Assembly: GCA_034104265.1 (NCBI GenBank)
Contig: JAXEEE010000132.1
Coordinates: forward strand, 1 to 64,000
Reading direction: 5' to 3'
Source of the DNA: UBA11524 sp034104265
GTDB lineage: Bacteria; Bacillota; Clostridia; Christensenellales; Aristaeellaceae
DNA length: 64,000 nt
Position 1 is the stretch's first letter, and the number at the start of each line of letters is the position of its first letter. Below the pieces are notes generated by a model. It saw only the letters and a list, made by a program, of their open reading frames with translations. It had not been told where the DNA came from and did not search any database. The position numbers and the translations under genes were made by a program. Below are positions 1 through 10,098 of this stretch, in pieces.

Positions 1-185
1 CGGTCGTGCTGGAGGGAGAACTCCTCGTTGAGGACGTTGAACTTCGTCTCCACCTCCATCATGGCGCAGCGGTAGTAGGCCATCAGCCGCATGAATTTCT
101 GCGACTGGTTGTACAGCCAGGCGACGGCCTCCTCGTCGGACATGGCCTGAAGCTGATCCCGCAGGAGAAAATCCGGATCCTGCAT
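1..185 (-). CDS. Small alarmone synthetase (RelQ/YjbM-type GTP pyrophosphokinase), N-terminal fragment
   Basis: Only the first 61 codons lie in the window; the gene runs off the left edge. The visible protein starts MQDPDFLLRDQL and contains YRCAMMEVETKFNVLNEEFS, ending QHDR. This stretch is characteristic of the region before the synthetase domain in Firmicute small (p)ppGpp synthetases, which make ppGpp/pppGpp from ATP and GDP/GTP in the cytosol. The ATG at 185-183 is preceded by a good ribosome binding site (AAGGAGAGG about 8 bases upstream). The catalytic domain is not visible, so activity cannot be judged. The 113 bases between this start and the next gene contain TTGACA- and TATGAT-like boxes, but their spacing (20) is too long for a confident promoter. 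Confidence 0.75.
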   Translation of the reverse strand, partial: MQDPDFLLRDQLQAMSDEEAVAWLYNQSQKFMRLMAYYRCAMMEVETKFNVLNEEFSLQHD

Positions 186-298
186 GGCAATAACCTCTCC
201 TTCCTGGCGGTGATCCGCCTTTATCATAACCGATCATGGTCAACCCAATGTCAACGGAGGATCAGGCGTGGGGCCTGCCGCCGTTCTTTTCTTCATCC

Positions 299-1315
299 TC
301 AGTTCTCCAGGGACAGGGCGATGCTGTCCACCAGGGGATAGCGCCGGGCCAGCCATGCCCGGAGGGCGCTTTCCTGCTCGGCGGACAGGGGGGAGCGGAG
401 GATGACGAGCAGGGTGCTCTCATCGCTGACCTCGCCTGCGCGGTAGGCATACCCCGCGCTGACGGAGATGCTGGACACCTGCGGGAACAGGATGGTCGCC
501 TCGTCGCCCAGCTCCTGCATTTCCATGTGCGCCTGCTCCTCAAAGCCGGTGATGTCGCTTTCCCTGATCAGCCGCGCGCCGAAGAGCAGGCTGGGGATCA
601 GTACGACGACGGTGGAAATGATGATGCGGCGTTTGGCCTTCCTGCGCTTTTCCTCCGCCACAATGGCCCGCTGGGGCACCTTGAGGATCAGCAGCACAAT
701 CACCGACGCCAGGCAGATGAAGTAGGTGTTCAGCGTGAAGAGGTAGAACGCGCCGAAGAAGTACCTGTACTGGGCGGTGGCCAGGCCGTAGCCCGCGGTG
801 CACAGAGGCGGCATCAGCGCCGTGGCGATGGCTACGCCGGGGATCACGTTGGACTTTTCCTTCCGCGTCAGGCCGATGCAGCCCGCCAGGCCGCCGCAGA
901 AGGCGATCAGCACATCCCAGATGGTGGGGGTGGTGCGGGCCAGCAGCTCGGAGGTGGAATTGGAGAGGGGCGTGATGCTGAAGTACAGCGTGGAGGTCAG
1001 CAGGCTGATGAGAATCTGCATCAGGAAGCCCAGGAAGAACTTCCGCGACAGCTGCAGGTCGCCCGTGGCAAAGCCGTAGGACACGGCCAGGATGCTGCCC
1101 ATCAGGGGGGAGATCAGCATGGCGCCGATGATCACGGCGGTGGAATTCATGTTCAGGCCGATGGAGGCGATCAGGATGGCCAGAATCAGGATGCACATGT
1201 TGGTGCCCTTGATGGCTGCGCCGCCCACCAGACGATCGTAGATTTCCTCCTGGGACGCAGTGTCGCTGGAGAGGGAAAAAGCCTCGCCGAAGATCTTCAT
1301 GATCCATTTTTTCAA
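299..1315 (-). CDS. DUF389 family multi-pass membrane protein
   Basis: The 338-aa protein starts at TTG (1315-1313), chosen because AAGGAAGG lies nine bases upstream; an internal ATG five codons later is an alternative. The first ~25 residues are cytosolic, followed by about six hydrophobic segments. The block NSTAVIIGAMLISPLMGSIL and the later VAIATALMPPLCTAGYGLA are the hallmark conserved segments of DUF389 proteins (TIGR00341-like), whose function is unproven; a transport role is usually assumed. The C-terminal ~100 residues form a non-membrane domain. It appears monocistronic, with its own promoter at 1390-1418, divergent from the regulator at 1761. A longer reading frame extends upstream to 1498 but lacks a ribosome binding site. 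Confidence 0.85.
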   Translation of the reverse strand: MKKWIMKIFGEAFSLSSDTASQEEIYDRLVGGAAIKGTNMCILILAILIASIGLNMNSTAVIIGAMLISPLMGSILAVSYGFATGDLQLSRKFFLGFLMQILISLLTSTLYFSITPLSNSTSELLARTTPTIWDVLIAFCGGLAGCIGLTRKEKSNVIPGVAIATALMPPLCTAGYGLATAQYRYFFGAFYLFTLNTYFICLASVIVLLILKVPQRAIVAEEKRRKAKRRIIISTVVVLIPSLLFGARLIRESDITGFEEQAHMEMQELGDEATILFPQVSSISVSAGYAYRAGEVSDESTLLVILRSPLSAEQESALRAWLARRYPLVDSIALSLEN

Positions 1316-1389
1316 ATGGATACGCCTTCCTTCTGTATGGTATCTGTCCTGCAGATCACACCGGTGATGTATCTGCACATCTGAACAAT

Positions 1390-1418
1390 AGTATAATACG
1401 TTTTGCATGGATATGCAA
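1390..1418 (-). promoter_or_regulatory. SigA-type promoter for the DUF389 gene
   Basis: On the minus strand TTGCAT (1418-1413), a 17-base spacer and TATACT (1395-1390). The leader to the TTG start is about 70 bases. The remaining sequence from 1419 to 1641 between the two divergent genes is GC-rich and shows nothing else I can name. Confidence 0.6.
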
Positions 1419-1641
1419 CGGACAGTTTCCCGGGGATGTCTCCTTGTCCGCGGGGCGGGGTACAGCAGCCTGCCCGAAGTCGTCCGGGCTCCTGGCATAG
1501 GGGATCCCGTTCCACCGGCGCTGACTCTCTGGCCTTGTCCGGCAGCAGGTCAGCGCCCGGGCGCATATTGCAGTCCCAAGGCAGCTTATATGGGAAACAG
1601 GTAAAGGGAAGGAAAAACTTGGTTTTGCCCGCGCCGCCGGG

Positions 1642-1671
1642 TTGACAAGGCCGGGGAACGTCCTGTATACT
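1642..1671 (+). promoter_or_regulatory. SigA-type promoter for the XRE-type regulator
   Basis: A perfect TTGACA (1642-1647), an 18-base spacer and TATACT (1666-1671), about 90 bases before the start of the regulator gene. Confidence 0.65.
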
Positions 1672-1760
1672 GCCGTATATTCCCATCGCTTTCATTCCAT
1701 AGGGCACAGAAGGTCAGCGCGGATGCTCTGCGGGGCCGCCGCGTGAAGGGAGAGAATGCC

Positions 1761-3218
1761 ATGCCCATGTCCTTTGGCAGCTATCTGCGGGAGATCATTG
1801 AAAAAGGCGGATACTCCGTCCGCTCCATCAGCACCTATCTGAAGGTGGACCGCTCCACCCTGTACCAGTATTTCGGGGACAAGCGCGTACCCCCGGCGGA
1901 TTTCCTGGTGCGCCTGTCCGCCTTCCTGCGCCTGACCCACACGGAGGAGCAGGAGCTGTTCCATGCCTACAGGCAGCTGTGCGGGGGCAAATGGACGACG
2001 GTGTTCGATGCCATCGACAAGCATCTGGCGCTGCTCAAGCGCCTGGATACTCCCGCCCGTGCCCTGGAGATGCAGCCCTCCATGCACGATCTGGACCATT
2101 CCCGGGCGGAAGGCGCGTATCTGGTGGAGGATCTGCTTTGGCAGGCGCTGAGCAGCGGACGGGCGGTGGAAATGTGTCTGTTCTTCCCGCTGAACGATAC
2201 ACCCATCGGCAGGCGGATCTCCGCCTGGCTGTCCATGACCCGGCGGCTGGAGCGGAAGGAGCCGGTGCGGGTGACGCACCTCTCGCCCTGCCCGCGCTAT
2301 GACGAGGAGGACGGCGGGCCCTGCGAGGCGCTTTTGCGCTTCCTGGAGAGCACGCTGGAGCTGATGATGGCCTCCAGCGGCCCCCTGGACTACACCCAGA
2401 CCTATTACTATACCAGCAGCGACCTGGCCGATTTCCCGGGGCTGATCTTCCCGTACTACCTGCTGCTGGAGGACAAGGTGCTTCTGCTTTCCCGGGACGG
2501 GGAGCGGGCCTACCTGATGGCGGATGAGGCGCTGGCCGGCGCGTACAGGCAGGAATTCCTTCTGGCGGCCCAGCATGCCCATCCCTTCCGCTTCTGCCAG
2601 TCCGATCCATCCAACCTCCTGGCCTACTATGACCAGACGGTGCTGGAGCCGGTCAAGCCCCGGCTGAACCTGCACAGCCAGCCCTTTCTCACCCTGGTGC
2701 TGACCAGCGATATCGTGGCCCGGTACATTGCCCGGGACAACCCCTGCCGGGAGCAGCTGGTGCAGCTGTGCAACACCTACTATGTGGATCACCTGACCGT
2801 GCAGAATGACGATCTGTTTTTCTTCACCCGCACGGGGCTGGATGCGTTTGTCCGGGAAGGATATGTGTGCGGCTTCTCCGCACAGCTGGCGTCCGCGCTG
2901 AAGGTGCCTGACCGGCTCGTGCTGATGGAGCGCTATCTGGCTCTGGTGGAGGCGCATCCGAACCGCTTCTTCCTCATCCGGGAGGAATACATGGCCGTAC
3001 CGGCCTCCATCAGCGTGTATGTGGACGGCAGCCAGCTGCTGCTGACGGATCATGTGTTCCGCAACGGGTACCAGTACCTGTCCGTCACGGATCCGTCCCT
3101 GGTGACAGCCTACCACCGGTACCTGTCCTCCCTGCCCCGGTCGGAGAAGGTCTATCCCTGGCAGGAGTGCCGTCAGGCGCTGCTCAACGCCATCGCCACC
3201 CTCAGGAGCATGGTCTGA
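1761..3218 (+). CDS. XRE-type helix-turn-helix regulator with large C-terminal region
   Basis: The 485-aa protein starts at ATG 1761, six bases after AAGGGAGAG; a GTG at 1743 in the same frame lacks a ribosome binding site. Residues ~5-65 form a helix-turn-helix domain (SFGSYLREIIEKGGYSVRSI, then VDRSTLYQYFGDKRVPP), followed by a short helical segment (THTEEQELFHAYRQL). The remaining ~400 residues are soluble, without membrane segments, and resemble nothing I recognise; they could be a ligand-sensing or protein-interaction region. The gene stands alone with its own promoter, and its target is unknown. The next gene, a threonine/serine exporter, has a separate promoter, so a regulatory link is only possible. 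Confidence 0.75.
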   Translation: MPMSFGSYLREIIEKGGYSVRSISTYLKVDRSTLYQYFGDKRVPPADFLVRLSAFLRLTHTEEQELFHAYRQLCGGKWTTVFDAIDKHLALLKRLDTPARALEMQPSMHDLDHSRAEGAYLVEDLLWQALSSGRAVEMCLFFPLNDTPIGRRISAWLSMTRRLERKEPVRVTHLSPCPRYDEEDGGPCEALLRFLESTLELMMASSGPLDYTQTYYYTSSDLADFPGLIFPYYLLLEDKVLLLSRDGERAYLMADEALAGAYRQEFLLAAQHAHPFRFCQSDPSNLLAYYDQTVLEPVKPRLNLHSQPFLTLVLTSDIVARYIARDNPCREQLVQLCNTYYVDHLTVQNDDLFFFTRTGLDAFVREGYVCGFSAQLASALKVPDRLVLMERYLALVEAHPNRFFLIREEYMAVPASISVYVDGSQLLLTDHVFRNGYQYLSVTDPSLVTAYHRYLSSLPRSEKVYPWQECRQALLNAIATLRSMV

Positions 3219-3282
3219 ACCTGCGGCTGCGGGACGGGCATAGCCGGACGGTTCTTTTTCCGTTCGGGCTCAGGAAAAAATA

Positions 3283-3312
3283 TTGCGCCGCAGGGTCATG
3301 CTTTGCTATAAT
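3283..3312 (+). promoter_or_regulatory. SigA-type promoter for the threonine/serine exporter pair
   Basis: TTGCGC (3283-3288), an 18-base spacer and TATAAT (3307-3312), 79 bases before the ATG of the first exporter gene. Confidence 0.55.
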
Positions 3313-3391
3313 GGGGGACGGATTGAAACAGCCCTGGGCGCAATGGCGCGCCCTGCGGCCACACAGCATGTTCGGAAGCGAGTGACCAAGG

Positions 3392-4207
3392 ATGACCCAG
3401 GAGGAAAGGCCCCTGCAGGACTGCCCGGATGACCGGGATGTACTGGAGACAGCCATGGAGGCCGGGCATATTCTGCTGGAGAACGGCGCTGAAATCTCCC
3501 GCGTGGAGGAGACTATGGAGCGCATTGCGGCCCACTATGGCGTGGAGCGCAAGGAGTTCTTCGTGCTGAGCAACGGCATATTCACCACTGGCGACTGCAA
3601 GCCCGGCCAGCGGGGCGGACAGTATGCCCGGGTGCAGCACATACCCGTCAGGGGTGCACAGCTGAACCGGGTGGTGGCTGTGAACCAGCTGTCCCGGGAG
3701 ATCGAGGCAGGCAGCTACACCCTGAAGGAAGCCCGGCAGCGCCTGCAGGAGATCCGCCGGATGCCAGGCGAGCCGTCCCTGGTGCAGATGCTGGCCTCCG
3801 GGGTGGGCAGCGCGTGCTTCTGCGGGCTGTTCGGCGGGGGCGCGGCGGACTGCGTGGCGGCGTTCATCGCGGGCTTCCTGCTGTATGTGTTTGTGCTGTG
3901 GTCAGGCAAGGGCCACATGAGCAAGATTGTCGCCAACCTTCTTGGCGGCGCGCTGGTGACACTCATCTGCATCCTGCTGTATCGCCTGGGCCTGGGCAGG
4001 GACATGAACCACATGATCATTGGTGCGATCATCCCGCTGGTGCCGGGGGTACCCTTCACCAACGGCATCCGCGATATTGCCGACGGGGACTACATCTCCG
4101 GTGCGGTGCGGCTGCTGGACGCGATCCTGGTGTTCCTGTGCATTGCCATCGGCGTGGGCGTGATGTTCACGGTGTATCAGCGCGTGGCGGGAGGTGTCCT
4201 GCTGTGA
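3392..4207 (+). CDS. Threonine/serine exporter, ThrE N-terminal-type subunit (DUF1212)
   Basis: The 271-aa protein has a ~115-residue soluble N-terminal region containing AGHILLENGAEISRVEETM, a signature of the ThrE/YjjP family, and then about five hydrophobic segments including NHMIIGAIIPLVPGVPFTNGI. In the split form of this exporter the large subunit carries the cytosolic domain and the small DUF3815 subunit, here the next gene, completes the membrane channel; the pair exports threonine or serine. An in-frame ATG 24 bases upstream is cut off by a TGA, so ATG 3392 is used although its ribosome binding site is poor. The stop overlaps the next start (GTGA). Confidence 0.85.
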   Translation: MTQEERPLQDCPDDRDVLETAMEAGHILLENGAEISRVEETMERIAAHYGVERKEFFVLSNGIFTTGDCKPGQRGGQYARVQHIPVRGAQLNRVVAVNQLSREIEAGSYTLKEARQRLQEIRRMPGEPSLVQMLASGVGSACFCGLFGGGAADCVAAFIAGFLLYVFVLWSGKGHMSKIVANLLGGALVTLICILLYRLGLGRDMNHMIIGAIIPLVPGVPFTNGIRDIADGDYISGAVRLLDAILVFLCIAIGVGVMFTVYQRVAGGVLL

Positions 4208-4656
4208 TTGTGCGTACGGTTCTGGCCTTTGTGGGTACCATCGCCTTTGCGCTGCTCTTCGGCGTGCCGCGGAAGTACTTCATCAGCTGCGGGTTCATCG
4301 GCGGCGCGGGCTGGCTGCTCTACGAGGCGCTGATGGCCTATGCCGGGGCCACGGCGACGGAGGCCACCTTCTTTGCCACAGTTCTGGTGATCCTCCTTTC
4401 CCGGATGCGGGCGGTGCGGGAGCGCTGCCCGGTGACGGTCTTCCTGATATCCGGCATCTTCCCGCTGGTGCCCGGCGCGGGCATCTACTGGACGAGCTAT
4501 TACCTGGTGACAGGGGAGATGGGGCAGGCGGTCAGCAGCGGGTTTGTGGCGGTGAAGGCCGCCATCGCCATTGTGCTGGGCATTGTGTTCGTGTTCGAGA
4601 TTCCCAACAGGTTTTTCCGCCTGCTGGACAGGCAGAAAAACAGTGCAGCGCGCTGA
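4204..4656 (+). CDS. Threonine/serine exporter small subunit (ThrE C-terminal type, DUF3815)
   Basis: A 150-aa protein of four or five membrane segments. The GTG start overlaps the stop of the preceding gene (GTGA), typical of translational coupling. Conserved features of the family are visible: a segment around FGVPRKYFISCGFIGGAGW and FLISGIFPLVPGAGIYWTSY, whose P-L-V-P-G motif mirrors that of the large subunit. It should work with the preceding gene product as a two-component exporter in the cytoplasmic membrane. A terminator follows 18 bases after the stop. Confidence 0.85.
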   Translation: MIVRTVLAFVGTIAFALLFGVPRKYFISCGFIGGAGWLLYEALMAYAGATATEATFFATVLVILLSRMRAVRERCPVTVFLISGIFPLVPGAGIYWTSYYLVTGEMGQAVSSGFVAVKAAIAIVLGIVFVFEIPNRFFRLLDRQKNSAAR

Positions 4657-4673
4657 CAATGGCGCGGGCAGTC

Positions 4674-4705
4674 AGCCGTGGGTGCAGGCATCCGCGGCTT
4701 TTTTT
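4674..4705 (+). terminator. Rho-independent terminator after the exporter operon
   Basis: Stem AGCCGTGG / CCGCGGCT (one G-T pair), ten-base loop, followed by a run of seven T. Confidence 0.8.
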
Positions 4706-4763
4706 GTGGGGGTGCGGCAAAAAAATGCGATGCCGGGGCGGTAGGCGAAGGATGCTGCCGCAG

Positions 4764-4792
4764 TTGCGGGCAGGGCGGCTGCGCTTTATAAT
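4764..4792 (+). promoter_or_regulatory. SigA-type promoter for the secreted 246-aa protein
   Basis: TTGCGG (4764-4769), a 17-base spacer and a perfect TATAAT (4787-4792), 45 bases before the ATG. Confidence 0.65.
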
Positions 4793-4837
4793 AGGAGGAC
4801 AATCTGTGCGGCGCGGGCCGCGAAAGGGAGATGCGAT

Positions 4838-5578
4838 ATGAGGAAACGGTGGATGCTGACGGCGGTGGCAGCCCTGCTGCTGGGGATGTGCGCGGGCGCG
4901 CTGGCGCTGGAAACGGCGAACGTGAATGGATGCATATCCATGACGGGCTGGGACAGGCAAACGAATCTGCTGGATGAGGGCCTGGACGTGGACGGCGACG
5001 GCGTGCAGGAAAGGGCCTTCTTCGACCAGTATGCCAACCTGGAGTACCAGGTGGTGGCGTTTTTTCGAACCGGGGATGAACAGTACGACCCGAAACGCTC
5101 GGAGCTGTACCTGTGTCCCGGCATCACCTACTGCGACGGGAACGGCTTCAGCAAGGGCAACTTCGCCGACGGGCTGGAAAGCTGGGACAAGGAGTACCTG
5201 AATCTTTCCCTGCTCATGGGGGACGACGGGCGGCTGTACGCCTGCGTGGACGGCGTGATCCTGGGCGCCAACGGTCTGCCGGAGAGCTACCCGGAATTCT
5301 TCGTCAGCGACAGCGGCAGGGGTGAAATGCAGCCCATGGAGGCATCGTACCAGCCCTTCCTGATGGACGCGTGGGGAGGCACGGCGTTCCTGCCGTACCC
5401 CATCGGCTTCCGGGCGGAATACGTGGATGCGCTGGGCCGCTGGTGCCTGATCATGGAACAGGTCAGCGAGGAGGAATACACCAGCTCCCCCCACCGGAAG
5501 CTGCAAACCTGCTTCAGTATCAGCGGCGGCAGGCTGCAGGTGGAGGCGCGCTTCCTGGACGGCGTGCGGGTGGAGTAA
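4838..5578 (+). CDS. Secreted protein of unknown function
   Basis: The 246-aa protein has a clear signal peptide: basic MRKRW, a hydrophobic core and a likely signal-peptidase I site after AGALALE or AGALA. No lipobox or C-terminal anchor is evident, so it is probably released. The mature region has no motif I recognise; it includes LDVDGDGVQERAFFDQYANL, which resembles VCBS/FG-GAP-like or calcium-binding D-x-D-x-D loops, and it is rich in aromatic residues. It is monocistronic, with its own promoter at 4764-4792 and a hairpin after the stop. The loop similarity is weak and no function is proposed. Confidence 0.75.
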   Translation: MRKRWMLTAVAALLLGMCAGALALETANVNGCISMTGWDRQTNLLDEGLDVDGDGVQERAFFDQYANLEYQVVAFFRTGDEQYDPKRSELYLCPGITYCDGNGFSKGNFADGLESWDKEYLNLSLLMGDDGRLYACVDGVILGANGLPESYPEFFVSDSGRGEMQPMEASYQPFLMDAWGGTAFLPYPIGFRAEYVDALGRWCLIMEQVSEEEYTSSPHRKLQTCFSISGGRLQVEARFLDGVRVE

Positions 5579-5596
5579 CGCCAAGGAGATGCCCAT

Positions 5597-5627
5597 GGGG
5601 CGGAGCGTGAAAGCGTTCCGCCCCTTT
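5597..5627 (+). terminator. Hairpin after the secreted-protein gene, probable terminator
   Basis: Stem GGGGCGGA / TCCGCCCC with a 12-base interior, followed by only three T, so termination may be weak. Confidence 0.55.
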
Positions 5628-5704
5628 GCCGTGCAGGAAAAGGCTTCGCGCGCCGCGAATCATTTACCATCATGCTGCGCTGCTGCGGGAAAGGTATGGA
5701 TGCT

Positions 5705-7309
5705 ATGACCATGCTGCTGAAGAACGCCGTCATCTATGACGGCAGCGGAGAAGCGCCCGTGACGGGCGATATCCGCGTGAAGGACGAAAGAATCCTGGAG
5801 GTGGGCGCGGGTCTTGCGCCCCTGCCGGGAGAACAGGTGCTGGATCTGACGGGGCTGTCGGTGGCCCCGGGCTTCATTGACGCCCACTCCCACAACGACT
5901 GGTTTGCCATCCGGCGGGAGCCGCTCATGTACTTTGAGCCCTTCCTCCGCCAGGGCATCACCACCTTTGTGGCAGGCAACTGCGGTCTGTCCGCCGTGGG
6001 TTTTGAGGAGGACAGTCCCCATCAGGACAAGTTCGGCGGCGGGCTGTTCGGCTATCAGGATACCACGGGGGTCTACGGCAGCGCGGCGGACTACTTCGCT
6101 GCGGTGGACGGCAACATGCCCTGCAACATGGCGCTTCTCGCGGGCCACTGCACGGCCCGGGCGGCGGTGGCCGGCAACGCCAGCCGTCCCCTGACGGCCC
6201 AGGAGGAGGCCGATATGCTGGCCCTCCTGGAGAAGGCGCTTCAGCAGGGCGCGGCGGGCATCTCCCTGGGGCTGATGTACGAGCCGGGCCTGTATGCGCA
6301 GACGGAGGAGCTGAAGAAGGTCGCGGCGCTGTGCCTGCGCTATGATCGGCCGCTGACGGTGCATCCCCGGGCCAATTCCGCGGTTTCCATGTCCTATCCG
6401 GAGCTGCTGGGGCGGTCGCACCTGCTGCGCGCCGTGGACGAGCTGGCGGATATCGCCCGGGGTACCCGGCTGAAGCTGCAGTACTCCCATGCCATCTTTG
6501 TGGGCCGCCGCTCCTTCCGGGACAAGGCGGAGTTCCTCGCCATCATGAACGGCCTGCGCGCTCAGGGCGTGGACGCCATGTTCGACATCTATGACGAGAC
6601 GCTGGGCGTGTCAGTGATTACGGTGATTCTCCCGGCGTGGTACCAGTCCATGAGCCAGGAGGAGCGCAACAAGCCCCTCAACCGGCTGAAGCTCAGCGTG
6701 CTGGTGCATGCCTCCAGCCTGCTGCTGGGCTTCGGGTTCAAGGATATCCAGGTGGCATACATCGGCCCGGGATATGAGCGATATGAGGGCAAGACTGTCC
6801 ATGACATCGCGCAGATGGAGCATCTCTCCGACCTGAAGGCCTACCTGATGCTCTGCGAGCGGAGCCAGTTCAAGGGCCGGGTGAACATGGGGCCCTACAG
6901 CACCCGGGAGATCATCAGCGACTTTGAGCACAACGAGCACTGCCTGTACATGACCGACGCCTGGGTGGAGGAGCACGGCGTGCAGAATCCTGCCATCTAC
7001 GACTGCTTCCCCAAGTTCCTGCAGGACGCGCTGACGGGCGCGGGCGACACGCTGCCACAAACCATCCGCCGGATGACCGGCGCCACGGCGGATCGCTTCC
7101 AGCTGCCGCAGCGGGGCTACATCCGCCCGGGGTACTTCGCGGATCTGACCGTGTTCAGGGAGGACGCGATCCGCACGGCCGTGCCGGATCAGGGCAAGGC
7201 TTTCGGCATTGAGAAGGTTTTCGTCAACGGACGCCTGGTGCTGGACGGCGACACGCTGAACCGCGAGGCGCTGAAGACCTCCGGCCATGCCGTACCGGTG
7301 GGGCTGTAA
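5705..7309 (+). CDS. D-aminoacylase-like amidohydrolase (N-acyl-D-amino-acid deacylase family)
   Basis: The 534-aa zinc-dependent enzyme most resembles N-acyl-D-amino-acid deacylases, which release D-amino acids from N-acylated forms in the cytosol. Visible hallmarks, in order: GFIDAHSHND (metal-binding H-x-H), TTFVAGNCGLS with the family's metal-bridging cysteine, TVHPRANS, QYSHAIF, and MTDAW in the position of the catalytic Asp; the C-terminal beta-domain segment GYIRPGYFADLTVF follows. Three in-frame ATGs occur (5696, 5705, 5711); 5705 is chosen because GGGAAAGG lies ten bases upstream. Substrate cannot be read from sequence; dihydropyrimidinase-like or dipeptidase roles are alternatives. 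A strong hairpin follows the stop. Confidence 0.8.
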   Translation: MTMLLKNAVIYDGSGEAPVTGDIRVKDERILEVGAGLAPLPGEQVLDLTGLSVAPGFIDAHSHNDWFAIRREPLMYFEPFLRQGITTFVAGNCGLSAVGFEEDSPHQDKFGGGLFGYQDTTGVYGSAADYFAAVDGNMPCNMALLAGHCTARAAVAGNASRPLTAQEEADMLALLEKALQQGAAGISLGLMYEPGLYAQTEELKKVAALCLRYDRPLTVHPRANSAVSMSYPELLGRSHLLRAVDELADIARGTRLKLQYSHAIFVGRRSFRDKAEFLAIMNGLRAQGVDAMFDIYDETLGVSVITVILPAWYQSMSQEERNKPLNRLKLSVLVHASSLLLGFGFKDIQVAYIGPGYERYEGKTVHDIAQMEHLSDLKAYLMLCERSQFKGRVNMGPYSTREIISDFEHNEHCLYMTDAWVEEHGVQNPAIYDCFPKFLQDALTGAGDTLPQTIRRMTGATADRFQLPQRGYIRPGYFADLTVFREDAIRTAVPDQGKAFGIEKVFVNGRLVLDGDTLNREALKTSGHAVPVGL

Positions 7310-7317
7310 TGCCTGAC

Positions 7318-7353
7318 AGGGCCCGGAATCCCGAGGGGGAATCCGGGCCCTTT
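7318..7353 (+). terminator. Terminator hairpin after the amidohydrolase gene
   Basis: Stem AGGGCCCGGA / TCCGGGCCCT (perfect ten pairs), then TTT. The 150 bases from here to the next gene contain no promoter I can call with confidence. Confidence 0.7.
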
Positions 7354-7503
7354 GCTGTGCCGGAGCGCCTGATGAAAATCCTGTGCCGGAACAATGCTTC
7401 CCGCAAGGATTTCGTATAGCCTGTGTGGAATAGGGTAAGCAGCAAAAAACGGCGGAAGGCAACCCCTTCCACGAAAAAAAGCAAGCTGAAAGGATGTAAC
7501 CTG

Positions 7504-8460
7504 ATGAGCTGCTATCTCTTTGTGCATTTCCGCGAAAAGACCTCTCCCGAGGGGGAGCAGGTCTACTTTGGCCTGAGCCGGGACGGCTTCCACTGGGACG
7601 CGCTGAACGGCGGCCAGCCCGTGCTGTGGGCGTATTACGGTGACCATGGCGTCAGAGACATGACCGTCGTTCGTGACAGGGCCACGGGGCGCTTCCACAT
7701 CTTCGCCACGGATCTGTCCCTGGCCTACGGCATGCGGGGCAAGTACCAGCATTCCTGGCAGAAGGTGGCCACCCTGGGCAGCAAGGCCCTGGCCCACTGG
7801 TGGTCGGACGACCTGACCCACTGGTCGGAGCAGGAGCTGGTGACCCTGGGAGATGAGAGCTTCGGCTGTCTGTGGGCCCCGGACATCATCTACGACCCGG
7901 AGCATGAGGACTACGTGCTGCACTGGTCGTCCCCCCACGCCAGCGTGGATTTCCAGCGGCAGGGCATCTATTACAGCCGGACGAAGGATTTCGTCCATTA
8001 CAGCAGGCCTGAGCTGCTCTACCGCCCGGAAAGCTGCGGGTGTATCGACTCCGCCATGTACGAGGAGGACGGGAAATACTACCTGTTCGTCAAGAACGAC
8101 AGGAATCCCGCCCGGGTCATTGAGCTGGTGTCCGATCATGTGACCGGCCCCTTCACCCGGGTGGAGGCCTTCGATGAGGCCATGCGCGTGGTGCAGGAGG
8201 GCCTGTACGAGGCGCCCACCGCCGTCCGCCTGGATGACGGCCGCTGGTGCCTGTTCATCGACTACTACGGCGTGAAGGGCGCGGGGCAGGGCTATGTGCC
8301 CTTCGTCGCCCCCAGCCTGAAGAGCGGGCAGTTCGTCCGTTCGGACGCGTCCTTCAGCTTCCCCTACGGCTTCAAGCACGGCACCATCCTCACCATCACC
8401 GACGAGGAGTATGACCGCATGCTGGCCCGGGACTGGAACGACGTGGAGGATCTGCGCTGA
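7504..8460 (+). CDS. Glycoside hydrolase family 43-like enzyme
   Basis: The 318-aa protein without a signal peptide looks like a five-bladed beta-propeller of the GH43/GH117 type, which trims arabinose, xylose or galactose from oligosaccharides. Candidate acidic residues: the Asp of RDMTVV, WAPDIIYDPEHEDYVL (a typical GH43 Asp), CIDSAMYEEDGKYYLF (the pKa-modulating Asp region) and LYEAPT (the general-acid Glu). Repeated SRDGFHW and SDDLTHW phrases are typical blade motifs in this fold. ATG 7504 is preceded by GAAAGG; an upstream extension of the frame lacks a ribosome binding site. It lies 23 bases before a GH13 gene and probably shares its transcript. No signal peptide suggests it acts on imported sugars. 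Confidence 0.75.
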   Translation: MSCYLFVHFREKTSPEGEQVYFGLSRDGFHWDALNGGQPVLWAYYGDHGVRDMTVVRDRATGRFHIFATDLSLAYGMRGKYQHSWQKVATLGSKALAHWWSDDLTHWSEQELVTLGDESFGCLWAPDIIYDPEHEDYVLHWSSPHASVDFQRQGIYYSRTKDFVHYSRPELLYRPESCGCIDSAMYEEDGKYYLFVKNDRNPARVIELVSDHVTGPFTRVEAFDEAMRVVQEGLYEAPTAVRLDDGRWCLFIDYYGVKGAGQGYVPFVAPSLKSGQFVRSDASFSFPYGFKHGTILTITDEEYDRMLARDWNDVEDLR

Positions 8461-8483
8461 GAAAGGACAAGGAGGAATCAATC

Positions 8484-10082
<1,599 letters not shown>

Positions 10083-10098
10083 GAAAGGAAGTAGCATT

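Noticed and set aside
186..298. SigA promoter of the alarmone synthetase gene
   Set aside because: TTGACA and TATGAT boxes are present but 20 bases apart.
1316..1498. N-terminal extension of the DUF389 protein
   Set aside because: It covers the promoter and leader, is not family-like and lacks a ribosome binding site.
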